64,000 nt of DNA, from contig VSDK01016926.1 of assembly GCA_009767595.1 (NCBI GenBank), positions 87,435-151,434 of the forward strand, in the 5' to 3' direction. Positions within the stretch are counted from its first letter, which is position 1; each line of letters begins with the position of its first letter. A program made the position numbers and the translations under genes. This DNA is from Symbiodinium kawagutii (Eukaryota; Sar; Dinophyceae; Suessiales; Symbiodiniaceae). This document shows, piece after piece, positions 38,823 through 49,806 of this stretch. The notes beneath the pieces are model-generated. The model ran no database searches. It saw nothing but the letters and a program-made list of their open reading frames with translations, and was not told the DNA's origin.

Positions 38823-39984
38823 GCTTGATAGTGGCCAAACATGCTCATGATGAATGGTTGACAAAGGTTAATAGTGGCCTATGCTCATGCTGAGAGCAGT
38901 GGTTGATAGGGAATATGATGGAATATGTACACATGCAACAGTGGTGGCATGGGGGTTGATGATGGTGCTTGATCGTGGTTGATACAGGCGGTTGATTGTT
39001 GGTTGGTAAGCCTGCCTACTGCTATGGTCAGTTTTACAAATACTAGTTACTCGTGGTTAAAAGGGTTTATATATAGTGGACGGTGGTGAATCATGGTGGA
39101 TGCTCACAAACAATATCTACCAATACTATTGGCAAGTCCCCACAGGGTTTCAAGTTGTTAACAATGACAACTTCTTGGAAATTGTTTAAATTTCGAAAAG
39201 GGCAGCTGTTGTTTTGATAGTGCTTCGCAACCATGAGCCATTAACCATCCTGAACTTATGTTCACTGTAGTAGTGTTCAATGGTCATCGTTGATCATGAT
39301 TCTTTGTGGGTAAGAGTTGATCAAACCAAAGATTCACATTTGATCAATGTTAATCATATACATGTGTATTCATAAACATGCATAAAAACATGAACATATG
39401 ACATGTTAGGAAATATAATCATATACAGTCAGCTGTCTTGATTCATCAATCTTGCTTCTGAGTCCAGACAGCCAGTTCACACCACTCTCGGATTCCCCCT
39501 AGTCAGGTCTGTCGTTCTGTGTGGAACCACAAGCACCTTGTGATCATCAATTGTAATATCAGGTACATCAGTCATGCTGTGTAACATATTTGCAAGACAC
39601 AAATCATTGGTGTGTTGGACCTACTTTCGCTGACAAAAAATGCTTAGAGTAGTGTAAAAAAATGCATATCATAATGAATAATTAAACATGTTGCCAAATT
39701 CATCACCAAACAACACCCTTGGAGATGCATGCAGGGCACTGAAAAGAATCCATGGACTTACTGGATTGTATTGGATTTATTGGTTATAAGATGTTATACG
39801 CCACAAGTACTATACGATCAGTCCTGGACGGCAACAAATACACAAAAGACTAACGAAAACAATTCAAGTGAAAACAACTGCAGTATTAGGGTCATCGGAT
39901 ATGCCCACATTTGAGACTATCACCACATATACTATTCGGTATGCCCATAGTTGATTATGCTCCATCATTGGCTGCTTCTGGAGC

Positions 39985-40080
39985 CATGGCATCGCCGAAC
40001 TGCCCAAAGTTGTTGTCACTGCCGCTGCACCAAGCCTCAGAATACCGATGCCAATCGGCAATGCCGTTGTTGTTCAGCAC
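39985..40080 (-). CDS. Candidate minus-strand exon, unrecognised protein
   Basis: Exactly 32 codons between an acceptor AAATCTCAG| and a GC donor (GCCATG|GCTCC). It reads VLNNNGIADWHRYSEAWCSG then SDNNFGQFGDAM. Both ends are phase 0. The family is not recognised. Confidence 0.45.
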
Positions 40081-40702
40081 CTGAGATTTGGCCGACGAAC
40101 TCTGCGGCAGAAAATGAAAAAAACATTGGGATAGCATGCCACTGATGTAGATGGAGGCATAGCTTTCATAACATTGATTTGTTTCAGCAATGCATCCTGA
40201 AAGCAGCCCCTCAAGCAGCCCAAGAATGATCGTATTCCAATACTGAATCTATCAAATTGGATCCGGTTACCAATGGTTTTCGCCCAAACATGACATGACT
40301 GCGGGCCCAAGTCACCAAACTTTTGGGACATGGATATGGTCGGCCTTTTTTGGTCGAGACAAGCGTGTTGTGATTACCCCTGGAACGCCTTCGGTTTTTC
40401 TTTTTATGATGCAAACCTATATTTTTGCACAATCCATGGAAATTCAAGCATCAGTGCCGCTGAACCCACAATGAAAGCCTGCGATTGGCTAGAGACTCCA
40501 CTACATCTGCAAACGCTAACACATATACGTATAGTTACTCTATCTCCATGCTGAAGACAGACCTGCAAGAATAGATAGATACAAACTCTTACAAGGTACA
40601 AATATCCACTTGCACGTAATCAGGCACTCACCCATGCAATTGGAATGTATATCACGTGCATCATTTCACACCAGTAAAGCACAATGGACCTGGACCAGGC
40701 GC

Positions 40703-40780
40703 CCCTAGGTACCCGTACCCAGGCAGTAAAGAACTCGCCCAGGGAGAACTGCAAAGTCCAGGGGTCGCTTTGAGATCCCC
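40703..40780 (-). CDS. Candidate minus-strand exon, unrecognised protein
   Basis: Acceptor TTTTTTCTCAG|, then GSQSDPWTLQFSLGEFFTAW and VRVPR, with a GC donor (CTAGGG|GCGCC). Aromatic-rich; no family recognised. Confidence 0.4.
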
Positions 40781-41061
40781 CTGAGAAAAAACATGGCAGT
40801 CGGTGGCTGTGGCTTGGTGAAATGACGACATGTTGATGGTTTATGATGGTTAAATGTTGATAATATGAGCGGCGGACGAAATTACTTGATAGTGTAACCA
40901 TCATTTGGGGAGAACTCGCTTTTCAGTCGGACCTACTCGCTTTTGGGGACTTTCACCACTTCTCTCAACCAATGATTGCACGAATAATAACGTAGTTAAC
41001 AATAATCTTGTCGGGTGGTTCATGTAATGATTATAATGGCTAACGATGATCATCACTGGTT

Positions 41062-41134
41062 GGTGGTTTCAACCCCTATGAAAAGTATTGGTCAACCAAC
41101 CAACCGTTTAATTAGTAATACTAAGGAAAATCAC
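41062..41134 (+). repeat. Dispersed repeat family 1, copy 5
   Basis: GGTGGTTTCAACCCC, GTCAACCAACCAACC, TTAATTAGTAATACTAAGG and GAAAATCA. The least degenerate copy. Confidence 0.7.
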
Positions 41135-41890
41135 AACATATTTGAAACCACCACTGGGTAAACTAGGGCCATAATGGTAAACATTGGTGACTCATTGGCG
41201 AACTGCAATGCACTGGTGGCCAAGTACCTTGAACTTGGAAGTTCCGATTGAATCTGGTACTGTTTCTATGATTCATTGGATGTTATTCAAAATAGGACTC
41301 TCTTTGGTTGCTGGTGTACTGACCTCTTTGGTTGCTGGTGTACTGACCGTCCAACAGGCAAATCTCTGTCCGTGCTGCGACGGAGAGACCTCAAACGAGA
41401 TGTCCGGACACAAGGCCAATTTACCTCAAAGTGCTTGCCAAGATTCGGGGTGAGGTTCATCATTGCCCGAAAGATCTACATGGTGGACAAAACTGCACAT
41501 GTTTGGGTGCTTTCGGGGTACCCATTGATGGAAACATATGGAAACCAAGACACCATGAGGATTTTGCCAGCCATCTGGTTGTGGTTTTCAACCAGCTGGT
41601 TACTGGACTTCATGATCCACAAGATCTGATGCAAACCATTGCGTTGCCGGGCCCCACAAGTACAGTAACTCTACGCACGAAGAAACCAAATCTTTGCAAC
41701 ACATGTCCACGTGTTGGGAATCGCCATGTCCAACCTCCTTAAGCTCCTGCAACCCACAAAGCCGCCACACGGCACCTCCAGTAGCGGACTTGGCATCAGA
41801 AATTCCTGGAGATTGCCAGGTGGTTTCTCATGCCGTAGGTTCTCATGCCATAGGGCCCCCAAAGGTACTCTTGGTGCAGTAAAGGCTTAA

Positions 41891-41936
41891 CAAACTGGAT
41901 GATTTAGGGGGTACACCTAGTTTGGGAAACCACCAT
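41891..41936 (+). repeat. Dispersed repeat family 2, copy
   Basis: AAACTGGATGATTTAGGGGG, TACACCTAG, TTTGGGAAACCACCAT. It could be the right end of an element whose left end is the family 1 copy at 41062. Confidence 0.55.
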
Positions 41937-42938
41937 ATTGATTTATTGGATAAAACTTCAGTGTCATTCCCGGGAGATCTGGAATAATTCTGCGTGTTTC
42001 ACAAGGTATAACAACTTGGCCGGCCATGTGGGTTGCTCTGAGTATCAATGGTTTTCGAAGGTATCGAATGGGGGTGTTTCACGCAGTGTATCAAAATAGT
42101 GTATCATCAATATCCATGTTTCCATCTGGTAAGGCAACAACACCTTTTGATAAAGCCCAAGAAATAATTGTCTACAAGGAATCAGGAATTCATAAATCAT
42201 ACAGAGTTCCATCAAATGTGGGTACTTTTGCTGGGAGAAGTCTCCATCAATCGTACCTGCATCGTAGGACCCCTCCCGTAGCACCCTCCTGGACGTTTCT
42301 TAGAGATACACTTCAGTGTGTCAGTGTATCACGATTGTGGATTTTCCCGATATATTTCCTATTGACATTGATAGAGTTGTTTGAAAATTGTGATTTATCA
42401 ACCATCATGTTTATTCATAGATGATAATAGTTTATTTCCTGAAAAAATGTCAAGATTGACCATTGTCTACTATCATTGGTCTCGCTACTCATTATCCCCT
42501 AGGAATGATGAACCAATCTTAACAATTCATGTCAACCACCATTCATCATGACCACTGATTAAGCGTGAACCAGTTCACAATGATAAGCTCGTCATCAATC
42601 GATTTAAGAATCAAACACTTCACCAACAAACCAACAATTTACCATTTACCATTCTTTAACCAAGAATTTAGCCAAAGGTCACCATCCACTTGTTAACCGT
42701 TGCACCAATGTTTCATGTTACCAAAACCATTGAGCATGTTACATTGAAGCAAGTCACCTAATTCAGCTTGTCTTGTTCACCCATTCCTTAAGTCCATTGG
42801 CTCATCCTGATTCATCAAAAATTAACATGACTAATAGCAAATCAACCAGAACCATTAACCCATGAAACCATCAACCCATGAGTTCACCCAACCCTTCACC
42901 CTTGGACCATTGGTTCATCCTTCACCATCCCTGGACGC

Positions 42939-43053
42939 CCTGTTGTGCCGAGGGACGGCCCAGCAGCGGCTTGACGCGTCGTCGCAGGAAGCGCTGCTGC
43001 GTCTGGAGGTCTAAGGTGCCGAAGGAATCCAAGAGATCCAGGACCAGCACCTC
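42939..43053 (-). CDS. Candidate minus-strand exon, unrecognised protein
   Basis: Thirty-eight codons and one base between an acceptor TTTCCCCCAG| and a GC donor (CAACAGG|GCGTCC). The frame reads EVLVLDLLDSFGTLDLQTQQ then RFLRRRVKPLLGRPSAQQ, a plausible amphipathic helix followed by a basic patch. It is among the clearest unassigned exons here. Confidence 0.5.
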
Positions 43054-43924
43054 CTGGGGGAAACCAATGGAGGGGGCGGATGGGACTGGGGAAGGGGGTG
43101 GTAGTGAATGATCAAACAATGACAATGATGAACCAATCATAAAGTAATATGGATGGTTATGATTTGGGACTTAGGTAAGGTTCTGATTCAACAATCGACC
43201 CTATCGAATGGCTCATGTTTCACTTGAAAAAATCAAAAAACCTGTGGAAACTCACTGAAATGATATGTCTCTATATAATATGATTCTACTGAAATATTGC
43301 AAGCCGATTGATGGCGCACTGAAATATCGATTTAAGCATATTTAAACCATAACCATTGCCACCACTGATAGCTACACAGCCACTGAAATCTCAGGGGTGG
43401 TGCTAATACGCCGGTGCAGCCTCTGACCCATCGCAGGGAGTGAAGCTTCAATGAAGTGAGTTTGTCCATGCTGGTGTCATATCAAGACGGAGACAAGAAC
43501 CATTCATGAAGCGTCAACCAACCAGCAAACGAGTGCAAATGATGCTTAGTGAATCATAAACAAACCATTCATAAACTAACCAACAAGTTAACCAAAATTG
43601 ATCATCATTCACCAGTCCTTGTTTGTGAATTGCACAAGTGTACTACCGTATGGTTAGAACACCCCTGGTAGCTTAACTCCCCATTTAAAGCGCCAACTCA
43701 AGATGCCCCTGGTCCTGATTCCCATCCGCACAAATGGCACCGCGCAACTGGGAGGACAACGATGGTATGGCCGAGGCCAAATGGTCCTCGCATGCCTGTG
43801 ACAAGACTGCTTGAGATGTAAAGGGATGACTCCCTGGATGAGAATGCTGGGTGCTTTGGTGATGATTAATCATTAGCAATTAGCTAGCGGGCACAGCCCT
43901 CGGATAATGCAAAGTCAGGATTAA

Positions 43925-44612
43925 TAAACCCCCCCTAGTTAATCAACCACCTCCTCATCCCCAGACCCTGGTCCTTACTAAAGTTAATTAGGCTCTGATT
44001 TCACCCCGTAATAAGATAAGTTCACCCAGAAACACCCCCTAGTTAATCAACCACCTCTGGATCCCTTAGATTTTTTTTTTTGGTTTTTTCCTTTAGTTTT
44101 AAATTAGTTTTAATTGAAAACCCTTATCAATCCAATTGCTTCTCATGGCTAGTGGGCTTAGATTTCCCAAAAAGTCTATGTGTTTTTCTTTATTACCCGC
44201 CTTTTAAAATCCATTAAAAAAAACAACTTTTTAGGAGCTCACAAAGAGTACCCCCCACAAGCCTGGAACCCCCCTTTTTGAAATCAATTTAAAAACAATT
44301 GAAATCAATTTAAAAACAATTGAGGGCGTTTATTTGGGGGTGGTCACTTTTTGGGAGGGTATGGTCAGACCTTGTCGACCTTGTCGACCTTGAGGGGGGG
44401 GGTTATTAATCCGGTGTTTGCATTAGCCATCAAAATCCCCTACTATAACCATTAAGAAACCACCATTGGTCAACAACTCCACCTTGTTTTGCCCTTGGGG
44501 GGGAGGGGGGGGGGTTTATTAATCCGGTGTATGCATTAGCAGCAAAGTCAAAGTCAAATCAATAGCAATATACCATCAATTTTTAGGGGTTCCCAATTTT
44601 GAGAAAACACAA
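43925..44612. other. Homopolymer-rich stretch with local duplications
   Basis: No gene seen. It contains the word ACCCCCTAGTTAATCAACCA twice (near 43932 and 44034), TATTAATCCGGTGT twice (near 44403 and 44518), a 9-bp GACCTTGTC repeat at 44368-44394, runs of G and T, and a family-2-like block at 44562-44612. Confidence 0.55.
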
Positions 44613-45521
44613 TGTAGTCATGATCATTCCATTCATGAAGCATTCCATCACTTGGAATTTTCAGCACCGTCAGGGTCGGATTCCAGGGATCCGTTCTGCC
44701 AAAAGGGGACATGGTTTCTGTCAAAAGATGTCAACATATACCAATTTGACTATCTTTTATTGGTTATTTTGTGATGTGTTGTACCTGAACTTGGGCAACC
44801 ATATAGCTAAATAGGTGTAGCCAAATAGAACGCGAAAAAGCCACGTATCCGTGATGGAACACACACACATACATTAATTAAAGAGCTATTCGACTGAAAC
44901 GAGTCAAAACGGAATCAAAGCAATTGCTGATTTCTGCAAGTCCAATACCCATAAGTTGCCCATATCGACCAGGCAATCAGCGGGTTTCCTTTCATCCTCA
45001 TGATTACCGCTAGCATCATCAAACATAGCGAAACGCTGTTTACAGGTTGGTAACTCTTTTAATCTAGCCAGAACCAAACATAGTTGGTGCTTGATGCTGC
45101 TTGATGATTACATATATGATTCCTAGCACATAAATCATAAATCAAGTGATCAACCAACCAACATGAATCTTTTGGTCGCTCTCCTGCTTCCAGTCTCTGG
45201 CCTGACTCGTTGCGCTCAGTGACACCACATCGGTCTTGAAGTCGCTCCATGACTGCCCAAGGGGGGGATTGAAGCAGAGCGGCAGGCTGTTCAGCTGAGG
45301 AGCCAAGGAAATCCCACGTTGCTTTGGTTTGCAGGAGGCAAGCATTGCAATTGTACTCTGACAAAAGCACTATACATAGATTATCAAAAAAGTAACGGTT
45401 GGTAACAAATAGAATATCAAACAGTTGGTACACTGTATATATAGTTTCTACTTGTGTGTAACAAACTCAATGCAGTGGCAATTTCCGGTGATGCAGATTT
45501 GTTCTGCCAGGTATCATTCAC

Positions 45522-45586
45522 AGCAACCCACCAACCAACCAACCCACCAACTAACCCACCAACCAACCGACCAACCGACCGGACAC
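45522..45586. repeat. (AACC)n-like microsatellite
   Basis: AACC/ACCC/AACCG units abutting the donor of the PPR exon that ends at 45587. The Gly/Trp/Val-rich minus-strand ORF extension (GWLVGWWVSWW) is repeat translation. Confidence 0.85.
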
Positions 45587-45711
45587 CGAGCGCCCGCTGT
45601 TGCAGCCTCGCTGTAGAGCCACCAAGCCCGTTGCCATGCTCTGCCACGTTGGGCCGCACGCAGCATGGCATTGAAGGTGTAGTCGTTGCCCGGCAAGTCC
45701 CGCAGCATCAT
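45587..45711 (-). CDS. PPR-repeat exon (minus)
   Basis: After an acceptor GCGTGGCAG| the frame reads MMLRDLPGNDYTFNAMLRAA then QRGRAWQRAWWLYSEA. N-x-Y-T-F-N-A-M-L-x-A-x-x-R-G-x-x-W-x-x-A matches a pentatricopeptide repeat, here of the dinoflagellate/plant organelle RNA-binding type. The donor is GT at the repeat boundary. Partner exons are probably at 45926-46002 and 48029-48132. Confidence 0.5.
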
Positions 45712-45925
45712 CTGCCACGCAAGCGATCGATGTGCTCCGCGAATGGGTCGTGGAGGCGAGCAACAGCCACAACCGAAAACAAGTTTTTTTGTGCAAAGGA
45801 GGATGTCCATAGAAGGATGTCCATAGGATGTCCATGAGTCCCCAGGCATCCCCAGGCCATGATTTTTGGATGGTGATGTGATCCACGATCCACCACCAGG
45901 CCTCATCATTCACAGCAAGGACCAC

Positions 45926-46002
45926 CTCCCAGAGCCCATGCTCTGCACAGGCACTGGTCACAGCACTGAAACTCAGCACGTTGCTCTCCAAAGCCAACAG
46001 GC
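45926..46002 (-). CDS. PPR-repeat exon (minus)
   Basis: Reads LLALESNVLSFSAVTSACAE then HGLWE, a PPR motif (SNV.SFSA..SAC...G.W), between an acceptor CCATGGGAG| and a GT donor. PPR proteins bind organelle RNA in a modular way; the target cannot be inferred. Confidence 0.5.
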
Positions 46003-48028
46003 CTCCCATGGAGAAAGAGCAACGAAATCGAGGGACCAAGGAGGCCAATGTTGATGGGATTGCCAAGGTGCAACGACTTGCAGACAAACGTATACAGACA
46101 CACGTACATCCGATACAGACATAATATGCTGTATCTACAACTCCCGCAACGCATACTTGATCATTGTGTGGGGTGGGATGGAACAGGATGATCATCCACA
46201 CGGCATGCAATCCCATGAAACAATCTGTGCAAAAGGAAATATTTGATTTAGACAATTGTGTTCTTCGATGACTCAGGGCCAGCGGAGATTGCTTTCCCTT
46301 GAGACTCAATGAATGGGGCATCACCAAGTCCATTGTGAATCTGCCCGACAGGACGTATGATTTCCTTGAGTGTGTTGGTATGTCTGTATGTCAGTCAGTG
46401 TGTAGGTATGTCTGTATCTCTGTATGTCTGCGCGTGTTGGTGTATTGTCTGTGTGTATGTCTGTGCGTTTGTGTGTATGCGTACATGTTTATTTGCTTGT
46501 TTTCGTAAATACACTTTGTCATATAATGATGGTCAAAACTCTCAAAATTATCACACATGTGTGCTTTTTCAGATTGAAGCCTGCCAAGAAAGCCTACTAG
46601 CTGACACTTGAATACACTTAGTCTTGATTTTTCTCAATTCTCCATTCAAAGTTTTTCTTACACTTAGCCTACTAGCTTACACTTAGTAGTTCTTCCCTCC
46701 AAATTTTGATAAGTCCTACCACTTAGTCTTGTTCAAAGTTTGACTTGCCAATCTTCCAAAGTTTTCGCGCCTGTTTGAGTGAAGAGCTGCATGGCCCAGC
46801 GCCATAGTTGCGCCTGAGGTTGATGAACATACATATGTCAATACTGTCTAAATAGGGCGCATAACTTCCCTGGGGGGTTGGGGAATCAGAAGTACACATA
46901 AGTACATATAATTCCAATGAAGAAGTAAAAACATGTACAGCTGTATTATCGCCATTAATAATGCCATGCAAACTGAATGAAAGCTGACAGCATTGTCGCA
47001 AGAAGGCATGTTCACCTCCCTGTTCCTGCTTCCTCTCTGGGATCTGCACCTTCTCCGTCGTAGCACTGGCGGCTGTGTAGGTGATGATGTTCATCTGTCG
47101 TCAACAATGTCATGGTTCAGATTGGAGTCAGATTGCTACTGAATGCCACTGACATCAGTGGCGTGACTTGGGCTTTCAAGCAGCATGACAAACAACCCCA
47201 AGCGCTGTGAAAGCATGTGTAAACTATCATAAAAATCAAAAACAATGTCATAGAAATACACTTCAAACAAAGCTAGGATTGGACACCTGATCGGAATGAA
47301 TGAATGAAGCCTACTTCCGAGGGAATGGAACATCTGCGTCCCTCATTCTTGGGTGCAAAACAATTGTGGCCGTGGGTGTGCACTACGAGTGATGAAATGC
47401 CCCTAGGCAGTGCATCCAACTCCATGTTCAATAGCTGGTCATAGCTGATCGTTGGCAAACATGTTTCAACTCTACCTGGGAGTGGATACATGTTGGCACA
47501 TGCCCGCAGCACCATGTCATGTTGGGCCACATGACATTGTGCTCCCGGTGAGTCATCCTGTAGCGCCAGGCTCCAGAAAAGCTTCCCCAAAGAAATGTGC
47601 AGCATCCCAGCCACCCAAAATGGTTTCTGAGGGAAACCCAGCACCAAGTCTGGAAGGTTCCATTGAGGTGGACAAACTGAGAGAAGCCAATAGCTGGTTC
47701 AGAGCTACTCGGTCTTCCAATGGTGGATTTAACTCCTCATGAGTCCTATCACTGCCCCACAAGACTTATTCAAGTGCACTTGTTGCTTTACATCATTTGA
47801 AATCTTCCACAGGGATTGGTCTAAACCGAGACTGACAACGAATCATCTACATGCACTTGTTGGTTAATATATACACGTATATATGTATATATTACAAAAC
47901 ATATTCATATTCTCTACATCCCACTCACCACCAATCATTCCCGATCATTTTCACTCATCTCCAACCATCCCCAACCATCTCCACTCATTTCCAATCCCCC
48001 TTTGTATGCCCCCGGCGTACCCGGATGC

Positions 48029-48132
48029 CCTGCGCATCTTCCAGCAGCTTCGTGGCATGCGTCCAGCGGAAGCCACGACCAAAGGCACTGATCGACGTGC
48101 CGTAGATCACCACGTTGCTGCGCAGCCCCTGT
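48029..48132 (-). CDS. PPR-repeat exon (minus)
   Basis: Reads GLRSNVVIYGTSISAFGRGF then RWTHATKLLEDAQ, a good PPR motif (NVV.Y.T.ISA..RG..W..A..LL). It ends at a GC donor. The acceptor is GCCCACAG| or the AG ten bases upstream. Probably the most N-terminal PPR exon visible of the same gene as the 46-kb exons. Confidence 0.55.
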
Positions 48133-48519
48133 GGGCTGGGCATCACCACTAGGATCCAATGGGAAGAACCCCTCAGGACCAGCATAAACCAATGGGATCC
48201 AATAGGGGGCTGAAGGAAGTTGAAATCATCATTAAGTCAACTATCCAGAATTGATGATTTCTCACGATTTGAAAACGGCTTTGTACCAGCCATTACAGGG
48301 TCAAGAAGTACTTGACACATATTGACACATGGCCCTTGAAGGTATCAGCCATTGAAGGGTGATTGAGCCGGAAACCAAACAGTGCTGCTTTGACATTGAC
48401 ATAGTCCCAGCTTAATCAAGCAACGCGAACCTGGTCAAATCACAGCGGCTCATCCGTGTCAATTGGTCAACAATCACAAATGATTGGGGTGTATGAGCTC
48501 TTATCATCTTACCATCATG

Positions 48520-48520
<1 letters not shown>

Positions 48521-48555
<35 letters not shown>
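48521..48555. repeat. (ATC)n microsatellite
   Basis: About eleven ATC units. Confidence 0.9.
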
Positions 48556-49019
48556 GCAAGTATCCCGTATAAATATATGACCGTGGATCAATGCACCCTA
48601 AATGACCAAGAATGACCCAACTAGTCCAGCTGTTTGGATGTGAATTGCTGCCGCTTTTTTCATGGTTTCTGCATGGCTGGTGGCTTGACCCAGCTCGCCA
48701 CACTTGGTATTTCCTTGAGTTATTCTTGTTGCTTATCATCACTTATGGCGACCAGCCTACCATCGGATCCAGTGGTGATGGTGATAGCTCCAACGATTGC
48801 TGCTGGCCATATGAAATTATATCCAACTATTATTGCAGGTTATTACCCATTAACATTACCATTAATTATATTATATCCACTATCAATCATATAATTTGTT
48901 GATATTATAACCAACAAAATCCAATAACCAATTAGTTATTACAACTGGTTCTGGAGTTATTGTCCGTGTAAATTGCTGGTTATTATCCATTATATCCTCT
49001 ATCGACCAGAATTAATGCT

Positions 49020-49105
49020 TAGTCACTCCATTATATCTACATAAATCCATTATATCCACTACAAATCCACTATATCCATGATATAAATCCATTATATCTA
49101 TGTAA
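49020..49105. repeat. Imperfect tandem ATCCATTATATC repeats
   Basis: Several degenerate copies of AATCCATTATATC directly abutting the 3' end of the DIRS-like element. It may be the target DNA. Confidence 0.65.
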
Positions 49106-49106
49106 A

Positions 49107-49406
49107 AAGATTCACAGCGCCACCTTCACTTTTACACTTCGCAGAGTCAGATTTGTCAACTTAAAAGGTTCATTCGGAACGAAAAAATTGAAAAAAAATT
49201 TTCCCCATTCCAAACAAGCACAAAGCAAATATACCCCCAGAGTGGTCCGGCCAGACCCCAAGACCAACTCCAGTCCCTGGTATATTCAGAGCTTCTTTTT
49301 GATCCGGCCAAACCCAGAGATCAAAAAGTTCTACCCTGTTTTACAAGCGACGCAGCGCTTTTTTCGGTGCGCGTTTCTGCTTTGTGGTCTTGTTTGCCTT
49401 CTTCTT
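49107..49406 (-). repeat. Terminal repeat B2 of the DIRS-like element
   Basis: 300 bp identical to 49507-49806 at a fixed 400-bp offset except for one base (49269 T versus 49669 C). It contains a second copy of the end of the recombinase reading frame. Confidence 0.9.
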
Positions 49407-49506
49407 TGGGGGGGAAAATGAAAAAAACAGGGGGGGCCCTTAAGCCGAAGCTGCAGTACAAGATGAATAAGGCTTGTTCATCTTTAATTACGATGGCGTG
49501 TATTCA
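49407..49506 (-). repeat. Putative A2 segment between the B repeats
   Basis: 100 bp separating the two B copies, including G-runs. In split-direct-repeat elements this segment also occurs at the 5' end; no second copy is present in the window, consistent with loss of that end. Confidence 0.55.
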
Positions 49507-49806
49507 AAGATTCACAGCGCCACCTTCACTTTTACACTTCGCAGAGTCAGATTTGTCAACTTAAAAGGTTCATTCGGAACGAAAAAATTGAAAAAAAATT
49601 TTCCCCATTCCAAACAAGCACAAAGCAAATATACCCCCAGAGTGGTCCGGCCAGACCCCAAGACCAACCCCAGTCCCTGGTATATTCAGAGCTTCTTTTT
49701 GATCCGGCCAAACCCAGAGATCAAAAAGTTCTACCCTGTTTTACAAGCGACGCAGCGCTTTTTTCGGTGCGCGTTTCTGCTTTGTGGTCTTGTTTGCCTT
49801 CTTCTT
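49507..49806 (-). repeat. Internal repeat B1 of the DIRS-like element
   Basis: Overlaps the last 66 bases of the recombinase ORF, so the Lys/Arg-rich C-terminus is encoded in the repeat, as can occur in Ngaro/PAT elements. Confidence 0.9.

Noticed and set aside
45551..46333. 260-codon minus-strand ORF as one protein
   Set aside because: Only the segment at 45926-46002 has PPR character; the rest reads through introns and an AACC microsatellite in the wrong frame.
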